64,000 bases of DNA. Source: Mariniflexile sp044335535 (GTDB taxonomy: Bacteria > Bacteroidota > Bacteroidia > Flavobacteriales > Flavobacteriaceae). A program made the translations under genes and the position numbers. The number at the start of each line of letters is the position of its first letter. The stretch's first letter is position 1. The stretch is from positions 1-64,000 of the forward strand of contig NZ_JBIQVZ010000005.1 of the NCBI RefSeq assembly GCF_044335535.1. Direction: 5' to 3'. This document shows, one piece after another, positions 44,668 through 53,538 of the stretch. Below the pieces are notes generated by a model that saw nothing but the letters and a program-made list of their open reading frames with translations, did no database searches and was not told the DNA's origin.

Positions 44668-45342
44668 ATGAACCAAAAAATTAAAATATTAATGATTGAT
44701 GACCACCCAATGATTATTGAAGGTTATCAAAATACATTGCTTTTTACAAAAAAGGAAACACAAGAATTAGAAATAGATATCGCAAATAATTGTGATGAAG
44801 CCATTGCGTTTATGGACAAGTCTGTTGAAAAGGAAAGTCCGTATCACGTATTGTTTGTTGATATTAGTTTACCGCCATCAACAGATGGGTTAATGACTTC
44901 AGGTGAAGATCTAGCGGTGTATGCCCGCAAGGTTTTACCAAAATCAAAGATTATAATTTTAACCATGTTTAATGAATCGTTTAGAATTCATAATATTATC
45001 AAAACCATAGATCCAGAAGGATTTTTAATTAAAAGTGATTTAACTTCTAGTGAACTCGCCAGTGCTTTTCAAGCAGTATTAAACAACCCACCATTTTATA
45101 GTGGTACGGTTAATAGCTTTATAAGAAAAGCTATAACAAGTGATATTGTAATTGATGAAAAAAACAGAAAAATACTTCACTTATTAGCGCAAGGTGTGAA
45201 AACAAAAAATTTGGCTTCACACTTAGATATTTCTTTAAGTGCAGTCGAAAAACGAAAAAAGCAATTACGAGAAATTTTTGAGGTACGTGATGGACAGGAT
45301 GAAACTCTTTTGAATGCAGCAAAAAACAAAGGATTTGTATGA
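44668..45342 (+). CDS. NarL/LuxR-type response regulator
   Basis: 224 residues. Receiver domain with D11/D12 (MIDDHPM), acceptor D65 (LFVDISLPP), switch Thr in IILTMFN and Lys in FLIKSDL. The C-terminal domain is a LuxR-like helix-turn-helix (ILHLLAQGVKTKNLASHLDI, SAVEKRKKQLREIF), somewhat diverged from the usual TVxxH recognition text. Start 8 bases after the kinase stop: same operon and cognate pair. Followed by two hairpins. Confidence 0.92.
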   Translation: MNQKIKILMIDDHPMIIEGYQNTLLFTKKETQELEIDIANNCDEAIAFMDKSVEKESPYHVLFVDISLPPSTDGLMTSGEDLAVYARKVLPKSKIIILTMFNESFRIHNIIKTIDPEGFLIKSDLTSSELASAFQAVLNNPPFYSGTVNSFIRKAITSDIVIDEKNRKILHLLAQGVKTKNLASHLDISLSAVEKRKKQLREIFEVRDGQDETLLNAAKNKGFV

Positions 45343-45437
45343 TAATGTAAGATGTTTCTTGTTGAGTGAAAATAAATGAATTTTTTTTCACTTTTTTTTT
45401 GCTCTGAATTAGCCCGATATACTTGAAATCTACACAT

Positions 45438-45463
45438 AACCCGTAACATTGTTACGGGTTTTC
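45438..45463 (+). terminator. Terminator after the response regulator
   Basis: AACCCGTAAC and its exact inverse GTTACGGGTT around a 3-base loop, then TTTT. Confidence 0.85.
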
Positions 45464-45561
45464 CGCAGCTAGAAAAAAATTGTATTGCGTATATTTAGCT
45501 TGTCAACACTTCAAAAAATTAACAATCCCTCAATTTTTTTGTTGATAATAGCAATTTACAT

Positions 45562-45600
45562 AAACCCTATGGATGTGAGAGACCCATAGGGTTTCTTCTT
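45562..45600 (+). terminator. Second hairpin, terminator-like
   Basis: AAACCCTATGG (45562-45572) is exactly inverted at 45584-45594, 11-base loop, followed by a pyrimidine-rich tail. It shields the BlaI operon from upstream transcription. Confidence 0.75.
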
Positions 45601-45611
45601 TTGCATAAGTT

Positions 45612-45680
45612 TATAACTAAAAAATTAGTTTAAACTAATTTTTTAGTTATATTTGCTTTATTCAACTAATTATTTAGTTT
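45612..45680. promoter_or_regulatory. Perfect 40-bp palindrome: BlaI operator, with promoter
   Basis: A perfect dyad spans 45612-45651, with core TTAGTTTAAACTAA, overlapping TATATTTG (45648-45655), a good -7 octamer. A second imperfect copy (AACTAATTATTTAGTT, about 45664-45679) lies just downstream, 15 bases before the blaI ATG. Two overlapping operators on the promoter indicate autorepression by the BlaI-like protein. Confidence 0.8.
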
Positions 45681-45694
45681 AAAAATTTTCAAAA

Positions 45695-46054
45695 ATGAAA
45701 CAACTTACAAAAGCCGAAGAAGACATTATGCAAATACTTTGGAAGCTAAAAAAAGCAAATGTAAAAACTATAATAGAAGAGTTTCCCGAGCCCAAACCAG
45801 CATATAATACAGTTTCAACCATTGTTAGAATATTAGAAAACAAGGGGTTTGTTGACTATGAGAAAGAAGGTAAAGGGCATGTGTATTTTCCATTAGTAGT
45901 TAAGCAAGATTATAGTAACCAATCTATAAATAAGCTAGTAGATAACTATTTTCAAGGGTCTTTTAAAAGCATGGTTTCTTTTTTTATGAAAAAGAATGAT
46001 ATCAGCTTAAAAGAATTAGAATCAGTTTTAAAGGAGATTAATAAAAAAGAGTAG
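45695..46054 (+). CDS. BlaI/MecI/CopY-family repressor
   Basis: A 119-residue penicillinase-repressor family winged helix: MKQLTKAEEDIMQILWKLKK, KPAYNTVSTIVRILENKGFV, YEKEGKGHVYFPLV, then a dimerisation tail. It forms an operon with the M56 membrane peptidase 2 bases downstream, so proteolytic release of the repressor from its palindromic operator is expected. No beta-lactamase gene is adjacent; targets in Bacteroidota are often different envelope genes. Confidence 0.94.
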   Translation: MKQLTKAEEDIMQILWKLKKANVKTIIEEFPEPKPAYNTVSTIVRILENKGFVDYEKEGKGHVYFPLVVKQDYSNQSINKLVDNYFQGSFKSMVSFFMKKNDISLKELESVLKEINKKE

Positions 46055-46056
46055 AA

Positions 46057-47688
46057 ATGGTACATTATATTATACAAGTTATTGCATTTCAATTGGTTTT
46101 TTTGCTCATTTACGATGTGTTTTTAAAACGTGAAACCTTTTTTAATTGGAATAGGGCTTATTTAATTGGTTCAGCGTTAATTTCGGTAATTATTCCGTTT
46201 ATTAAAATTGATGGATTTAAAGAGGTAGTGCCTCAAAAGTTTATAATAAATCTTCCAGAAGTTCTTATTGGCAATGTAACTCAAAACAATCAAACGAATT
46301 TACAGTTAGAGACATTAATAACCGAATCAAAACCATTGTTCGATTGGGAAACTATTCTGTATTTGGGCATGCTGCTAGCAATACTTGGATTTGCTTTTAA
46401 AATTTCAAAAATGTTTTTGATGCTAGCTAGAAATTCTAAAAGTAAACATGGGAATTTATTCATTGTAAAATTGCAAAATAGTAATGCTGCTTTTTCATTT
46501 TTTCACTATATATTTTTAGGTGAACTTTTAAATGAGAACGAAAGAGCATCTATTTTAAAACATGAAATTGTGCATGTAAAGGAAAAACACACGCTAGATT
46601 TATTGTTTTTTGAAGTGCTGCGTATTCTATTTTGGTTTAACCCTTTAGTGTATATGTATCAAAATAGAATGATGGCGCTTCATGAGTTTATTGCCGATGC
46701 AAAAGCGGTTAAAAATGAAGATAAATCAACCTACTATCAAAATCTATTGGCACAAGTTTTCGAAACTAAAAATATATCATTCATCAATCCATTTTTTAAA
46801 CAATCATTAATCAAAAAACGAATCGTTATGTTACAAAAATCAAAATCAAAACAAGTTCATTTATTCAAGTACACTTTATTAATTCCAATGGTATTTGGAA
46901 TGTTGGTTTACACGTCATGTATTCAAAATTTAAACGCACAACAGACAAATAATTCTGATGTTGCATTAAATAAAAACAGTCCGATCTCAGAATTGGTTTG
47001 GGCAATAAAACGACAAATACAAGTTCAAGGTAACGTTAGTGACGAAGAGGATAAAGGATTAAAGCTTCTTATGAAAATAGTAAAAGAAGATTCTTTAAAC
47101 CCAGAATTAGTAAATAATGTAACAGTGTATGCTAATCAGAAAAACAAAACCCAACTTATGGAAATAATTGCGGAATTGTTTAATCAAATACAAATTCAAG
47201 GTCGTACTACTTCAGAAGAAGAAAAAGCGATAAAATCACTGTTGATATTAACTACAGACGGCGCTTTTGACGATCCATTTTTTGCAGATGAGTTGGAAAG
47301 TGTTGAAATTCCTTTTGGTGTTATAGACCAAGTTCCCGTATTTCCAAGTTGCGATTCATTAGAAACAAATGAAGAGCGAAAAGCATGTATGGCAAAAGGT
47401 ATTATGGACCATGTAAGCAAAAATTTCAACACCAATATTGCAATCGAAAATAATTTAGTAGGACAGCAACGTATTAATGTCATTTTTAAAATTGATAAAG
47501 AAGGCAATATTGTAGATGTGCGTTCTAGAGCTCCGCACCCTACGTTAAAAGCTGAAGCCATTCGGGTTGTTAAAATGTTACCTAAAATGATTCCGGGCGA
47601 ACATAAAGGCAAAAAAGTGATTGTGCCTTACTCTTTGCCAATAATTTTTCAGGTGCAGGACGATAAACCTCAGGGCAAAAAAGAATGA
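46057..47688 (+). CDS. BlaR1-type M56 metallopeptidase fused to TonB C-terminal domain
   Basis: 543 residues. N-terminal transmembrane helices (about 1-35 and 105-125), the zinc protease motif KHEIVHVKEKHT (HExxH), then another helix near 270-290 (LLIPMVFGMLVYTSC). A periplasmic linker leads to a C-terminal TonB-like domain (FKIDKEGNIVDVRSRAPHPT, PYSLPIIFQV). The peptidase would cleave or inactivate BlaI on a signal. The TonB domain is a frequent Bacteroidota fusion whose role in sensing is unproven. A terminator follows. Confidence 0.93.
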   Translation: MVHYIIQVIAFQLVFLLIYDVFLKRETFFNWNRAYLIGSALISVIIPFIKIDGFKEVVPQKFIINLPEVLIGNVTQNNQTNLQLETLITESKPLFDWETILYLGMLLAILGFAFKISKMFLMLARNSKSKHGNLFIVKLQNSNAAFSFFHYIFLGELLNENERASILKHEIVHVKEKHTLDLLFFEVLRILFWFNPLVYMYQNRMMALHEFIADAKAVKNEDKSTYYQNLLAQVFETKNISFINPFFKQSLIKKRIVMLQKSKSKQVHLFKYTLLIPMVFGMLVYTSCIQNLNAQQTNNSDVALNKNSPISELVWAIKRQIQVQGNVSDEEDKGLKLLMKIVKEDSLNPELVNNVTVYANQKNKTQLMEIIAELFNQIQIQGRTTSEEEKAIKSLLILTTDGAFDDPFFADELESVEIPFGVIDQVPVFPSCDSLETNEERKACMAKGIMDHVSKNFNTNIAIENNLVGQQRINVIFKIDKEGNIVDVRSRAPHPTLKAEAIRVVKMLPKMIPGEHKGKKVIVPYSLPIIFQVQDDKPQGKKE

Positions 47689-47706
47689 TTTGAATAAATC
47701 AGCTAA

Positions 47707-47734
47707 AAACCGAAGTTAAAGCTTCGGTTTTTTT
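47707..47734 (+). terminator. Terminator after the M56 gene
   Basis: AAACCGAAG/CTTCGGTTT hairpin with a 6-base loop and T-run. Confidence 0.9.
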
Positions 47735-47738
47735 GTAT

Positions 47739-47794
47739 GAACTCATCTTGACTTTTTCCATTTTTTAGGAAATAGAAAAAGTCAAGATGAGTTC
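47739..47794. repeat. Perfect 20-bp inverted repeat
   Basis: GAACTCATCTTGACTTTTTC (47739-47758) is exactly inverted at 47775-47794 with a 16-base loop. Related copies lie at 11009 (one arm) and 54568-54606 (shorter). Confidence 0.85.
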
Positions 47795-47943
47795 TTTATA
47801 TAAAAGCCAAAAAAATTGTACTTTTCGGCTTCAGATATAATCTATGAAATCGCCATGATTTGGAAAGCCAATTGATAATCATCGAACACCAATGAAAATA
47901 AAGCGATACCATATGACCTCTAAAAAACAATAAATATCTACAT

Positions 47944-48420
47944 ATGAAACAAATTTATGTTTTTGTATTAGTTTTAGCGTTTACGTCTTGCGAGTATTTC
48001 AATGCAAAAAAAACAACACCCGAAGCTATTTTGGATGAAGAGTTGCAAACATTTAATTGGAATGATGTAGATGTATATCCTACCTTTTCTGTTTGTGATT
48101 CTATAGAAACCAAAAATGAGAAAACTGCTTGTTTCACTGAGGTTTTAACAAATCATATTTTAGAATATCTTCAAAACAAACCCATTGTTGTAACCCAAGA
48201 TGTTACTGATACTATACATTTAAAATTCCAAGTGTCTGAAATGGGTGTTTTATCACTTTTAGATATTGAAGCAGATAGCCTAATAGTTAAGGAAATACCC
48301 CATATTAAAGATTTAATTTATTGTAGTTTAGATTCCTTACCTAAGGTATTTCCTGCTATAAAAAGAGGGCAGCAAGTTAAAACCGAATTTAAATTACCTA
48401 TTATTATTCATGCTGATTAA
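47944..48420 (+). CDS. Lipoprotein related to the TonB domain of the M56 gene
   Basis: 158 residues with lipobox AFTSCEYF (Cys about 17). The mature part parallels the tail of the M56 protein upstream: FSVCDSIETKNEKTACF here against FPSCDSLETNEERKACM there. A TonB-like beta region and the closing KLPIIIHAD match the YSLPIIFQV end. It looks like a duplicated, diverged copy of that periplasmic domain now on a lipoprotein anchor. It may compete with or assist the sensor, which is inference. Confidence 0.78.
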   Translation: MKQIYVFVLVLAFTSCEYFNAKKTTPEAILDEELQTFNWNDVDVYPTFSVCDSIETKNEKTACFTEVLTNHILEYLQNKPIVVTQDVTDTIHLKFQVSEMGVLSLLDIEADSLIVKEIPHIKDLIYCSLDSLPKVFPAIKRGQQVKTEFKLPIIIHAD

Positions 48421-48449
48421 TATCATTTAAGCTTTGAAATGGTATAACA

Positions 48450-49583
48450 TTACTTTTTAAAAGTGCGCCCTTTCCATTTGTAGCTAGAAAATATCGAAAT
48501 AAAAGCAACATAAACACTGAAAAATGGATACACTAAAAACCCAACAATAAAGCTTTTTAATACACCTTTTTGATTAAAAAATAATGCCGATTTATAAATT
48601 AAAAAGAAGTCGATATTAAATTTTATAATGACTAGGTACATAAAAATAGTCAAATTAAAAACGCTGAAAATGGTAAGCATAAGTATTGTAATAAAAAGTG
48701 TATTCATAAGTAAAACAATCAAACCTGTATATTTGCCAAACCAATTATTGTATGTACTGGTTTTTGCAGCCCAACGTACACGTTGAGATAGTAATGTTTC
48801 CCACGTTGGTTGCGCTTGGGTTTTTACTATGGCATGGTTGCATTTTAAATAACCAAGTTGTTTTGGGTACTTTTTTACAGCTTTTTCAAGTAGAAAAATA
48901 TCGTCGCCACTTGCTGTGTTGGTGTTGCCTTCAAAACCATGCAATTCATTGAATAATGCCTTCTTATAAGCAAAGTTAGCACCATTGCATAAAAACGGTT
49001 TATTAATGCCAAAGCCTCCAATGGTAGCACCTTGTAGGCTTAACATATCGAGTAATTGAAACCGATTTAAAAAATTGCCTTTTTCAAGATAAGTCACTGG
49101 TGCCGCAATACAATTCGCTTGTGTTTTTTGAATATATTCATCAAAACTATTAAGCCAACAACTTGGTAGTATGCAATCGGCGTCGGTAGTGATAATCCAT
49201 TCGTATTTGGCATGCTTAATGGCCGTAGAAATAGCATCCTTTTTTGGCGAATTTGTCTTTCGTTCGTTCTTAATGATTGAAGTATCCAGTTGAACGCAGT
49301 CGAAACCTTTTAATAGGTCTCTTATTGTTTTTGCCGAAGGGTCTTCCGAAGCATCATCAACAAAAATAATTTCAAATAATTCTTTGGGATATTGTAATAA
49401 TTGAATGGTTTTTATTAGGCTCGGTAAATTTTCAGCTTCATTTCTAAAAGGAACAATTACCGAAAACTTAGTTTTGGAAGGTGAATTTTCAAGTTTAAAA
49501 AGGTTTACTTTATCAAACCCCAAAGCAAAACTTCCTATTATAAGCAAATAAAGTATAGTAATGATGATACTGATTATGGTCAT
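48450..49583 (-). CDS. Family 2 glycosyltransferase, membrane-bound
   Basis: 377 residues. An N-terminal anchor helix, then the GT-A fold: KFSVIVPFRNEAENLPSLI, FEIIFVDDASEDPS, a DxD-like WIITTDADCILP and the acceptor-side block QRVRWAAKTSTY. Two or three C-terminal membrane helices (LIVLLMNTLFITILMLTIFS and following) follow. Polymerising or lipid-linked sugar transfer at the inner membrane is likely. Its ATG overlaps the stop of the upstream flippase-like gene by four bases, so translation is coupled. Confidence 0.9.
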   Translation of the reverse strand: MTIISIIITILYLLIIGSFALGFDKVNLFKLENSPSKTKFSVIVPFRNEAENLPSLIKTIQLLQYPKELFEIIFVDDASEDPSAKTIRDLLKGFDCVQLDTSIIKNERKTNSPKKDAISTAIKHAKYEWIITTDADCILPSCWLNSFDEYIQKTQANCIAAPVTYLEKGNFLNRFQLLDMLSLQGATIGGFGINKPFLCNGANFAYKKALFNELHGFEGNTNTASGDDIFLLEKAVKKYPKQLGYLKCNHAIVKTQAQPTWETLLSQRVRWAAKTSTYNNWFGKYTGLIVLLMNTLFITILMLTIFSVFNLTIFMYLVIIKFNIDFFLIYKSALFFNQKGVLKSFIVGFLVYPFFSVYVAFISIFSSYKWKGRTFKK

Positions 49584-50587
49584 AATTCGTTTTCAGGAAA
49601 TTTAAAATTCAATACAAAATAGCTTCCCAAAATACTTGGAAACACAAAATTAAAAACCCACATCAGGGTAACAATACATAAAACGGTAAAAGCATTTACC
49701 CCAACAAAGCTAAATAAGTATACCGCAACACTTCCTTTTATAAGGACATCAAAAACAAAAATAGAAGGCAGTATAGATGCCAATAAATACATGGGGGTGA
49801 TGGTACTCATAGCATGCAGATAGGAGATATGAATTCCGAAAATAGTGAGTAAATAGTAAAATTGAAATGAGAATATAAGATACCGCAGCAACGATAAACA
49901 AAACCCAAAAGCAATAAGTTTCTTTGGGTATTCTAAAATAAATGTCTTCATTTTTTCTAATGAAAACCCTTTAATGCTTAATTTGGTTTTGCGTAATATA
50001 AAAATCACCAAAGTGGTACCAAATGCTATAATTAGTATAAGTTGGAATAGCTTCGGATAAGCTAATGATATATGGTATTCCGACATAAAAAAGCTAAATC
50101 CAATAACCCCTAAAATGGTAGTCACGCCCATTTGTAAAAGATTGCCAAGTAGGTTGATTAGTAGTATGCGTTTTCTGAAATCTTTAGTATAGTAAATAGC
50201 TTTGGCGCCATATTCACCAATTCTGTTTGGTGTGAGTAAGGATGCGGTTAAGGCGCCTAAACTTTGTTCGGAGGCATTTTTAAGAGTGATTTTTTTTGTA
50301 GGAGATATTAATTTTTGCCATTTCAAAATTTCAAAAAACCAGTTAAAACCAGTCAAAACCACTAAAAAAATGATAATTTTTAACGAAAAAACACCATTTT
50401 TATTCAGAAAATCAATAAAAGCATAGAATTCTAAAGAGTTGTTATTGGTTAATTTTTGATATATAAAATAAAATGCAGCAACAACAGTACTTATTTTAAT
50501 AAGCACAAAAAAGAATTGTTTAGTTTTGTATGGCAACGTGTAAATCATAAACTCAGAATACAAATTAAACCAATATTCTGTTATCAT
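49580..50587 (-). CDS. Lysylphosphatidylglycerol synthase-type/flippase-like membrane protein
   Basis: 335 residues with about seven membrane helices, of the UPF0104/LPG_synthase_TM kind. Conserved text includes GVFSLKIIIFLVVLTGFNWF, SLGALTASLLTPNRIGEYGAK and YLLASILPSIFVFDVLIKGS. Such proteins are paired with GT2 enzymes in many Bacteroidota and may move lipid-linked substrates. The start could also be the Met at residue 14. It is divergent from ruvC by 18 bases. Confidence 0.85.
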   Translation of the reverse strand: MITEYWFNLYSEFMIYTLPYKTKQFFFVLIKISTVVAAFYFIYQKLTNNNSLEFYAFIDFLNKNGVFSLKIIIFLVVLTGFNWFFEILKWQKLISPTKKITLKNASEQSLGALTASLLTPNRIGEYGAKAIYYTKDFRKRILLINLLGNLLQMGVTTILGVIGFSFFMSEYHISLAYPKLFQLILIIAFGTTLVIFILRKTKLSIKGFSLEKMKTFILEYPKKLIAFGFCLSLLRYLIFSFQFYYLLTIFGIHISYLHAMSTITPMYLLASILPSIFVFDVLIKGSVAVYLFSFVGVNAFTVLCIVTLMWVFNFVFPSILGSYFVLNFKFPENEL

Positions 50588-50605
50588 ATCAAATAGGGCG
50601 CATTA

Positions 50606-51199
50606 ATGAGCAAAGAAAAAATTATTTTAGGGATTGACCCTGGAACTACCATTATGGGGTTCGGACTCATTAAGGTGGTAGGTAAAACCATGACTTTTTT
50701 GCAACTTAATGAACTCGATTTAAAAAAGTACGATGACCATTATCTAAAGCTAAAACTCATTTTTGAACGTACCATAGAACTAATCGATACGCATCACCCC
50801 GACGAAATAGCCATTGAAGCACCTTTTTTTGGTAAGAACGTACAGAGTATGTTAAAGCTTGGTCGTGCACAAGGTGTTGCTATGGCAGCGGGTTTGAGTA
50901 GGGAAGTTCCAATTACCGAGTATTCACCAAAAAAAATAAAGATGGCGATAACTGGTAACGGAAATGCAAGTAAAGAACAAGTAGCAAAAATGCTTCAAAG
51001 TTTATTAAATCTTAAAACGTTACCGAAAAATCTAGATGCCACCGATGGTTTAGCAGCAGCAGTTTGCCATTTTTATAATGAAGGCAAAGTGGAAATTGGT
51101 AAAAGTTATTCGGGCTGGGCAAGTTTTGTTAAGCAAAATGAAAGTCGAGTAAAAATTCCTTTAAGTCCCAAAGGAGGAATAAAAAGCGCAAAGAAATGA
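50606..51199 (+). CDS. ruvC: Crossover junction endodeoxyribonuclease RuvC
   Basis: A 197-residue Holliday-junction resolvase. The acidic active site is spread over IILGIDPGTTIMGFGL, EIAIEAPFFGKNVQSMLKLG and LDATDGLAAAVCHF. The basic recognition helix segment has TEYSPKKIKMAITGNG and KEQVAKML. The C terminus is slightly longer than usual. The stop overlaps the hemW start (ATGA). Confidence 0.96.
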   Translation: MSKEKIILGIDPGTTIMGFGLIKVVGKTMTFLQLNELDLKKYDDHYLKLKLIFERTIELIDTHHPDEIAIEAPFFGKNVQSMLKLGRAQGVAMAAGLSREVPITEYSPKKIKMAITGNGNASKEQVAKMLQSLLNLKTLPKNLDATDGLAAAVCHFYNEGKVEIGKSYSGWASFVKQNESRVKIPLSPKGGIKSAKK

Positions 51200-52374
51200 G
51201 TTCGAGTATGGATTCCTCCCTCTTGGAGAGGTTAGGTGGGGCTGGAGGCATCTACATACATATCCCTTTTTGCAAACAAGCTTGTCACTATTGCGATTTT
51301 CATTTTTCTACCTCTTTGAAAAAGAAAAGTGAATTGGTAAACGCATTGGTTAAAGAGTTGCAATTACGAAAAGACGAATTTAAAAACATAACTGTTGAAA
51401 CCATTTATTTTGGAGGTGGCACGCCTTCTTTATTAACTAGTGAGGAATTGCGATTGTTGATTGATGAAGTATATAAAAACTATCAAATTGCTGATAATCC
51501 AGAAATCACTTTAGAAGCGAATCCTGATGATTTGACAAGGCAACGCATCAACGAATTAGCAAATACACAAATTAACAGATTAAGTATCGGCATCCAATCA
51601 TTCTTTGAAGCTGATTTAAAGCTTATGAATCGTGCTCACAATGCCAAAGAAGCAAAAAGCTGTTTGCAAGAAGCAGCAAAACATTTTAAGAATATTTCAA
51701 TAGATTTAATTTATGGAATTCCAGATTTGACTAACGAAAACTGGACAAGAAATATAGAAACGGTTTTAAGTTTTAATATCCCGCATATTTCAAGTTATGC
51801 CTTAACTGTAGAGCCTAAAACAGCTTTAGATATGTTTATTAAAAAAGGGATTGTTAAAAATATTGATGATGATTTGGCACAACAACAGTTTCATATATTA
51901 ATTGAAAAACTGGAAGCTTCAGGTTTTGTTCATTATGAACTATCAAACTTTGGTAAACCCGATTATTTCAGTAAAAATAATTCGGCGTACTGGCAAGGAA
52001 AACCATATTTAGGTATTGGGCCTTCAGCACATTCATTTAACGGAAATGAACGAGGTTGGAATGTGCGAAACAATTCAAAATATATTAAAGCTATAGAACA
52101 AAACAGACTTCCTATTGAAACCGAGGTTCTATCGATAACTGATAAATATAACGAGTACGTTATGACGGGTTTACGAACCATTTGGGGCGTTTCTTTAGAA
52201 AAAGTGGAGCAAGATTTTGGTAAAAACTATAAAATCTATCTCATGAAACAAGCAGAAAAACATCTTTTAGAACATTTATTGTATCTTAATGAGGGCAAAT
52301 TGCTGGTCACTAAAAAAGGAAAATTTTTGAGTGATGGTATTGCTTCCGATTTGTTTATGTTGAATTTAAGTTAA
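51196..52374 (+). CDS. hemW: HemW-like radical SAM heme chaperone
   Basis: 392 residues. The radical SAM cluster motif is IHIPFCKQACHYCDFH (CxxxCxxC). TIYFGGGTPSLL, LSIGIQSF and the HemW C-terminal block (YNEYVMTGLRTIWGVSLEKV) follow. The Cys three residues before the cluster that marks coproporphyrinogen oxidase HemN is absent. Typical homologues begin about at GIYIHIPF. Here about 17 extra residues (MSSSMDSSLLERLGGAG) are encoded by a REP-like repeat between the overlapping start and the core. No other ATG can replace it. Confidence 0.93.
   Translation: MSSSMDSSLLERLGGAGGIYIHIPFCKQACHYCDFHFSTSLKKKSELVNALVKELQLRKDEFKNITVETIYFGGGTPSLLTSEELRLLIDEVYKNYQIADNPEITLEANPDDLTRQRINELANTQINRLSIGIQSFFEADLKLMNRAHNAKEAKSCLQEAAKHFKNISIDLIYGIPDLTNENWTRNIETVLSFNIPHISSYALTVEPKTALDMFIKKGIVKNIDDDLAQQQFHILIEKLEASGFVHYELSNFGKPDYFSKNNSAYWQGKPYLGIGPSAHSFNGNERGWNVRNNSKYIKAIEQNRLPIETEVLSITDKYNEYVMTGLRTIWGVSLEKVEQDFGKNYKIYLMKQAEKHLLEHLLYLNEGKLLVTKKGKFLSDGIASDLFMLNLS
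51212..51242. repeat. REP-like repeat within the 5' end of hemW
   Basis: CCTCCCTCTTGGAGAGGTTA, then GGTGGGG, is of the same design as 23484-23509 (stem, then a TTA-containing purine-rich tail). It is translated in frame as part of the hemW N terminus. Confidence 0.68.
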
Positions 52375-52417
52375 ACCCTATCAGGTTTCAAGCCCTAATA
52401 GGGCAGAAGAAAAAATA

Positions 52418-53164
52418 ATGAAAACAACCATAAAATATCAATCAAACACCTATCAAATAGATTTATCTAAACCGCTTGATATTTCTATTCCACTAAAAGC
52501 TTCAAAAAGCAACGTGAATGCGTGGTATTTGGATGAACCTAAGATAGAACCTGTTAAAAATGGGGATTGGGTTGGTAGTCTAAAAGAAGGTGCATCGGTT
52601 AATTTTAATAATATCTATTTCAATCCACATGCACATGGTACACATACCGAATGTATTGGGCACATTACAAAAGAGTTTCATTCTGTGAATAAGAATCTAA
52701 CACAGTTTTTCTTTACTGCTGAATTAATTTCGGTAGCAGCGGAAAAATATATGAAAGATACTGTGATTTCAAGAAAACAAATGGAATTACTTCTGAAGGA
52801 TAAAACACCTGAAGCTCTGGTGATTAGAACCATGCCAAATACCAAAGAGAAAAAGAAGCGTCACTATTCAAATACCAATTGGACGTACATGACCGAAGAA
52901 GCCGTAGTGTTTATTCGAGACAAAGGCATTAAGCACCTGCTTATAGATTTGCCAAGTGTAGATAGAGAACGCGACGGAGGAGCATTGTTAGCACACAAAG
53001 CCTTTTGGAATTTTGATGGCAAGCTAAGATTAGATTGTACCATTACCGAGTTTATTTATGTTTCCAATAAAATTGAAGACGGTAGTTACCTGTTAAACCT
53101 TCAAATAGCACCTTTCGAGAATGATGCAACACCTAGTAAACCTGTTTTATACAAGATAATATAA
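52418..53164 (+). CDS. Cyclase (kynurenine formamidase-like) family hydrolase
   Basis: 248 residues with the metal-binding signature NPHAHGTHTECIGHI (HxGTHxD/E type). VIRTMPNTKEKKK, HLLIDLPSVDRERDGG and LAHKAFWNF follow, as in cyclase-family proteins including bacterial arylformamidases. Soluble. It follows hemW by 43 bases and precedes the YjbR gene by 11, so the genes may form one operon. The exact substrate is not clear, and tryptophan genes are not adjacent. Confidence 0.88.
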   Translation: MKTTIKYQSNTYQIDLSKPLDISIPLKASKSNVNAWYLDEPKIEPVKNGDWVGSLKEGASVNFNNIYFNPHAHGTHTECIGHITKEFHSVNKNLTQFFFTAELISVAAEKYMKDTVISRKQMELLLKDKTPEALVIRTMPNTKEKKKRHYSNTNWTYMTEEAVVFIRDKGIKHLLIDLPSVDRERDGGALLAHKAFWNFDGKLRLDCTITEFIYVSNKIEDGSYLLNLQIAPFENDATPSKPVLYKII

Positions 53165-53175
53165 ACTCTTTTAAA

Positions 53176-53538
53176 ATGAATATAGAGCAACTTCATGAAT
53201 ATTGTATTAAAAAGAAAGGTGTTACCGAAGATTTTCCTTTTGATGAAGATACGCTTGTGTTTAAAGTATTGGGTAAAATGTTTGCCTTAGTCGGGTTAAA
53301 AAAATGGGAGTCTGGAGAAAAAACCATCAATCTTAAATGTGACCCCGATTACGCCGAAGAGCTTCGGGCAGAATATAGCAGCATCCAACCAGGCTTCCAC
53401 ATGAATAAAAAGCATTGGAATACCGTTTCTATTAAAGATGGCGACTTATCGCCTAAATTCATATTAGAACTTATCGATCATTCTTATGATATGGTTGTAA
53501 AAAGTATGCCAAAAAACCTAAGAGATACGCTCTCATAA
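53176..53538 (+). CDS. MmcQ/YjbR-family protein
   Basis: A 120-residue small alpha/beta protein of the CyaY-like YjbR fold: MNIEQLHEYCIKKKGVTEDF, FDEDTLVFKVLGKMFALVGL, GFHMNKKHWNTVSI and ELIDHSYDMVVKSMPK. It may bind DNA or other ligands; the function of the family is not established. It sits at the end of the hemW-cyclase row. Confidence 0.9.
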   Translation: MNIEQLHEYCIKKKGVTEDFPFDEDTLVFKVLGKMFALVGLKKWESGEKTINLKCDPDYAEELRAEYSSIQPGFHMNKKHWNTVSIKDGDLSPKFILELIDHSYDMVVKSMPKNLRDTLS

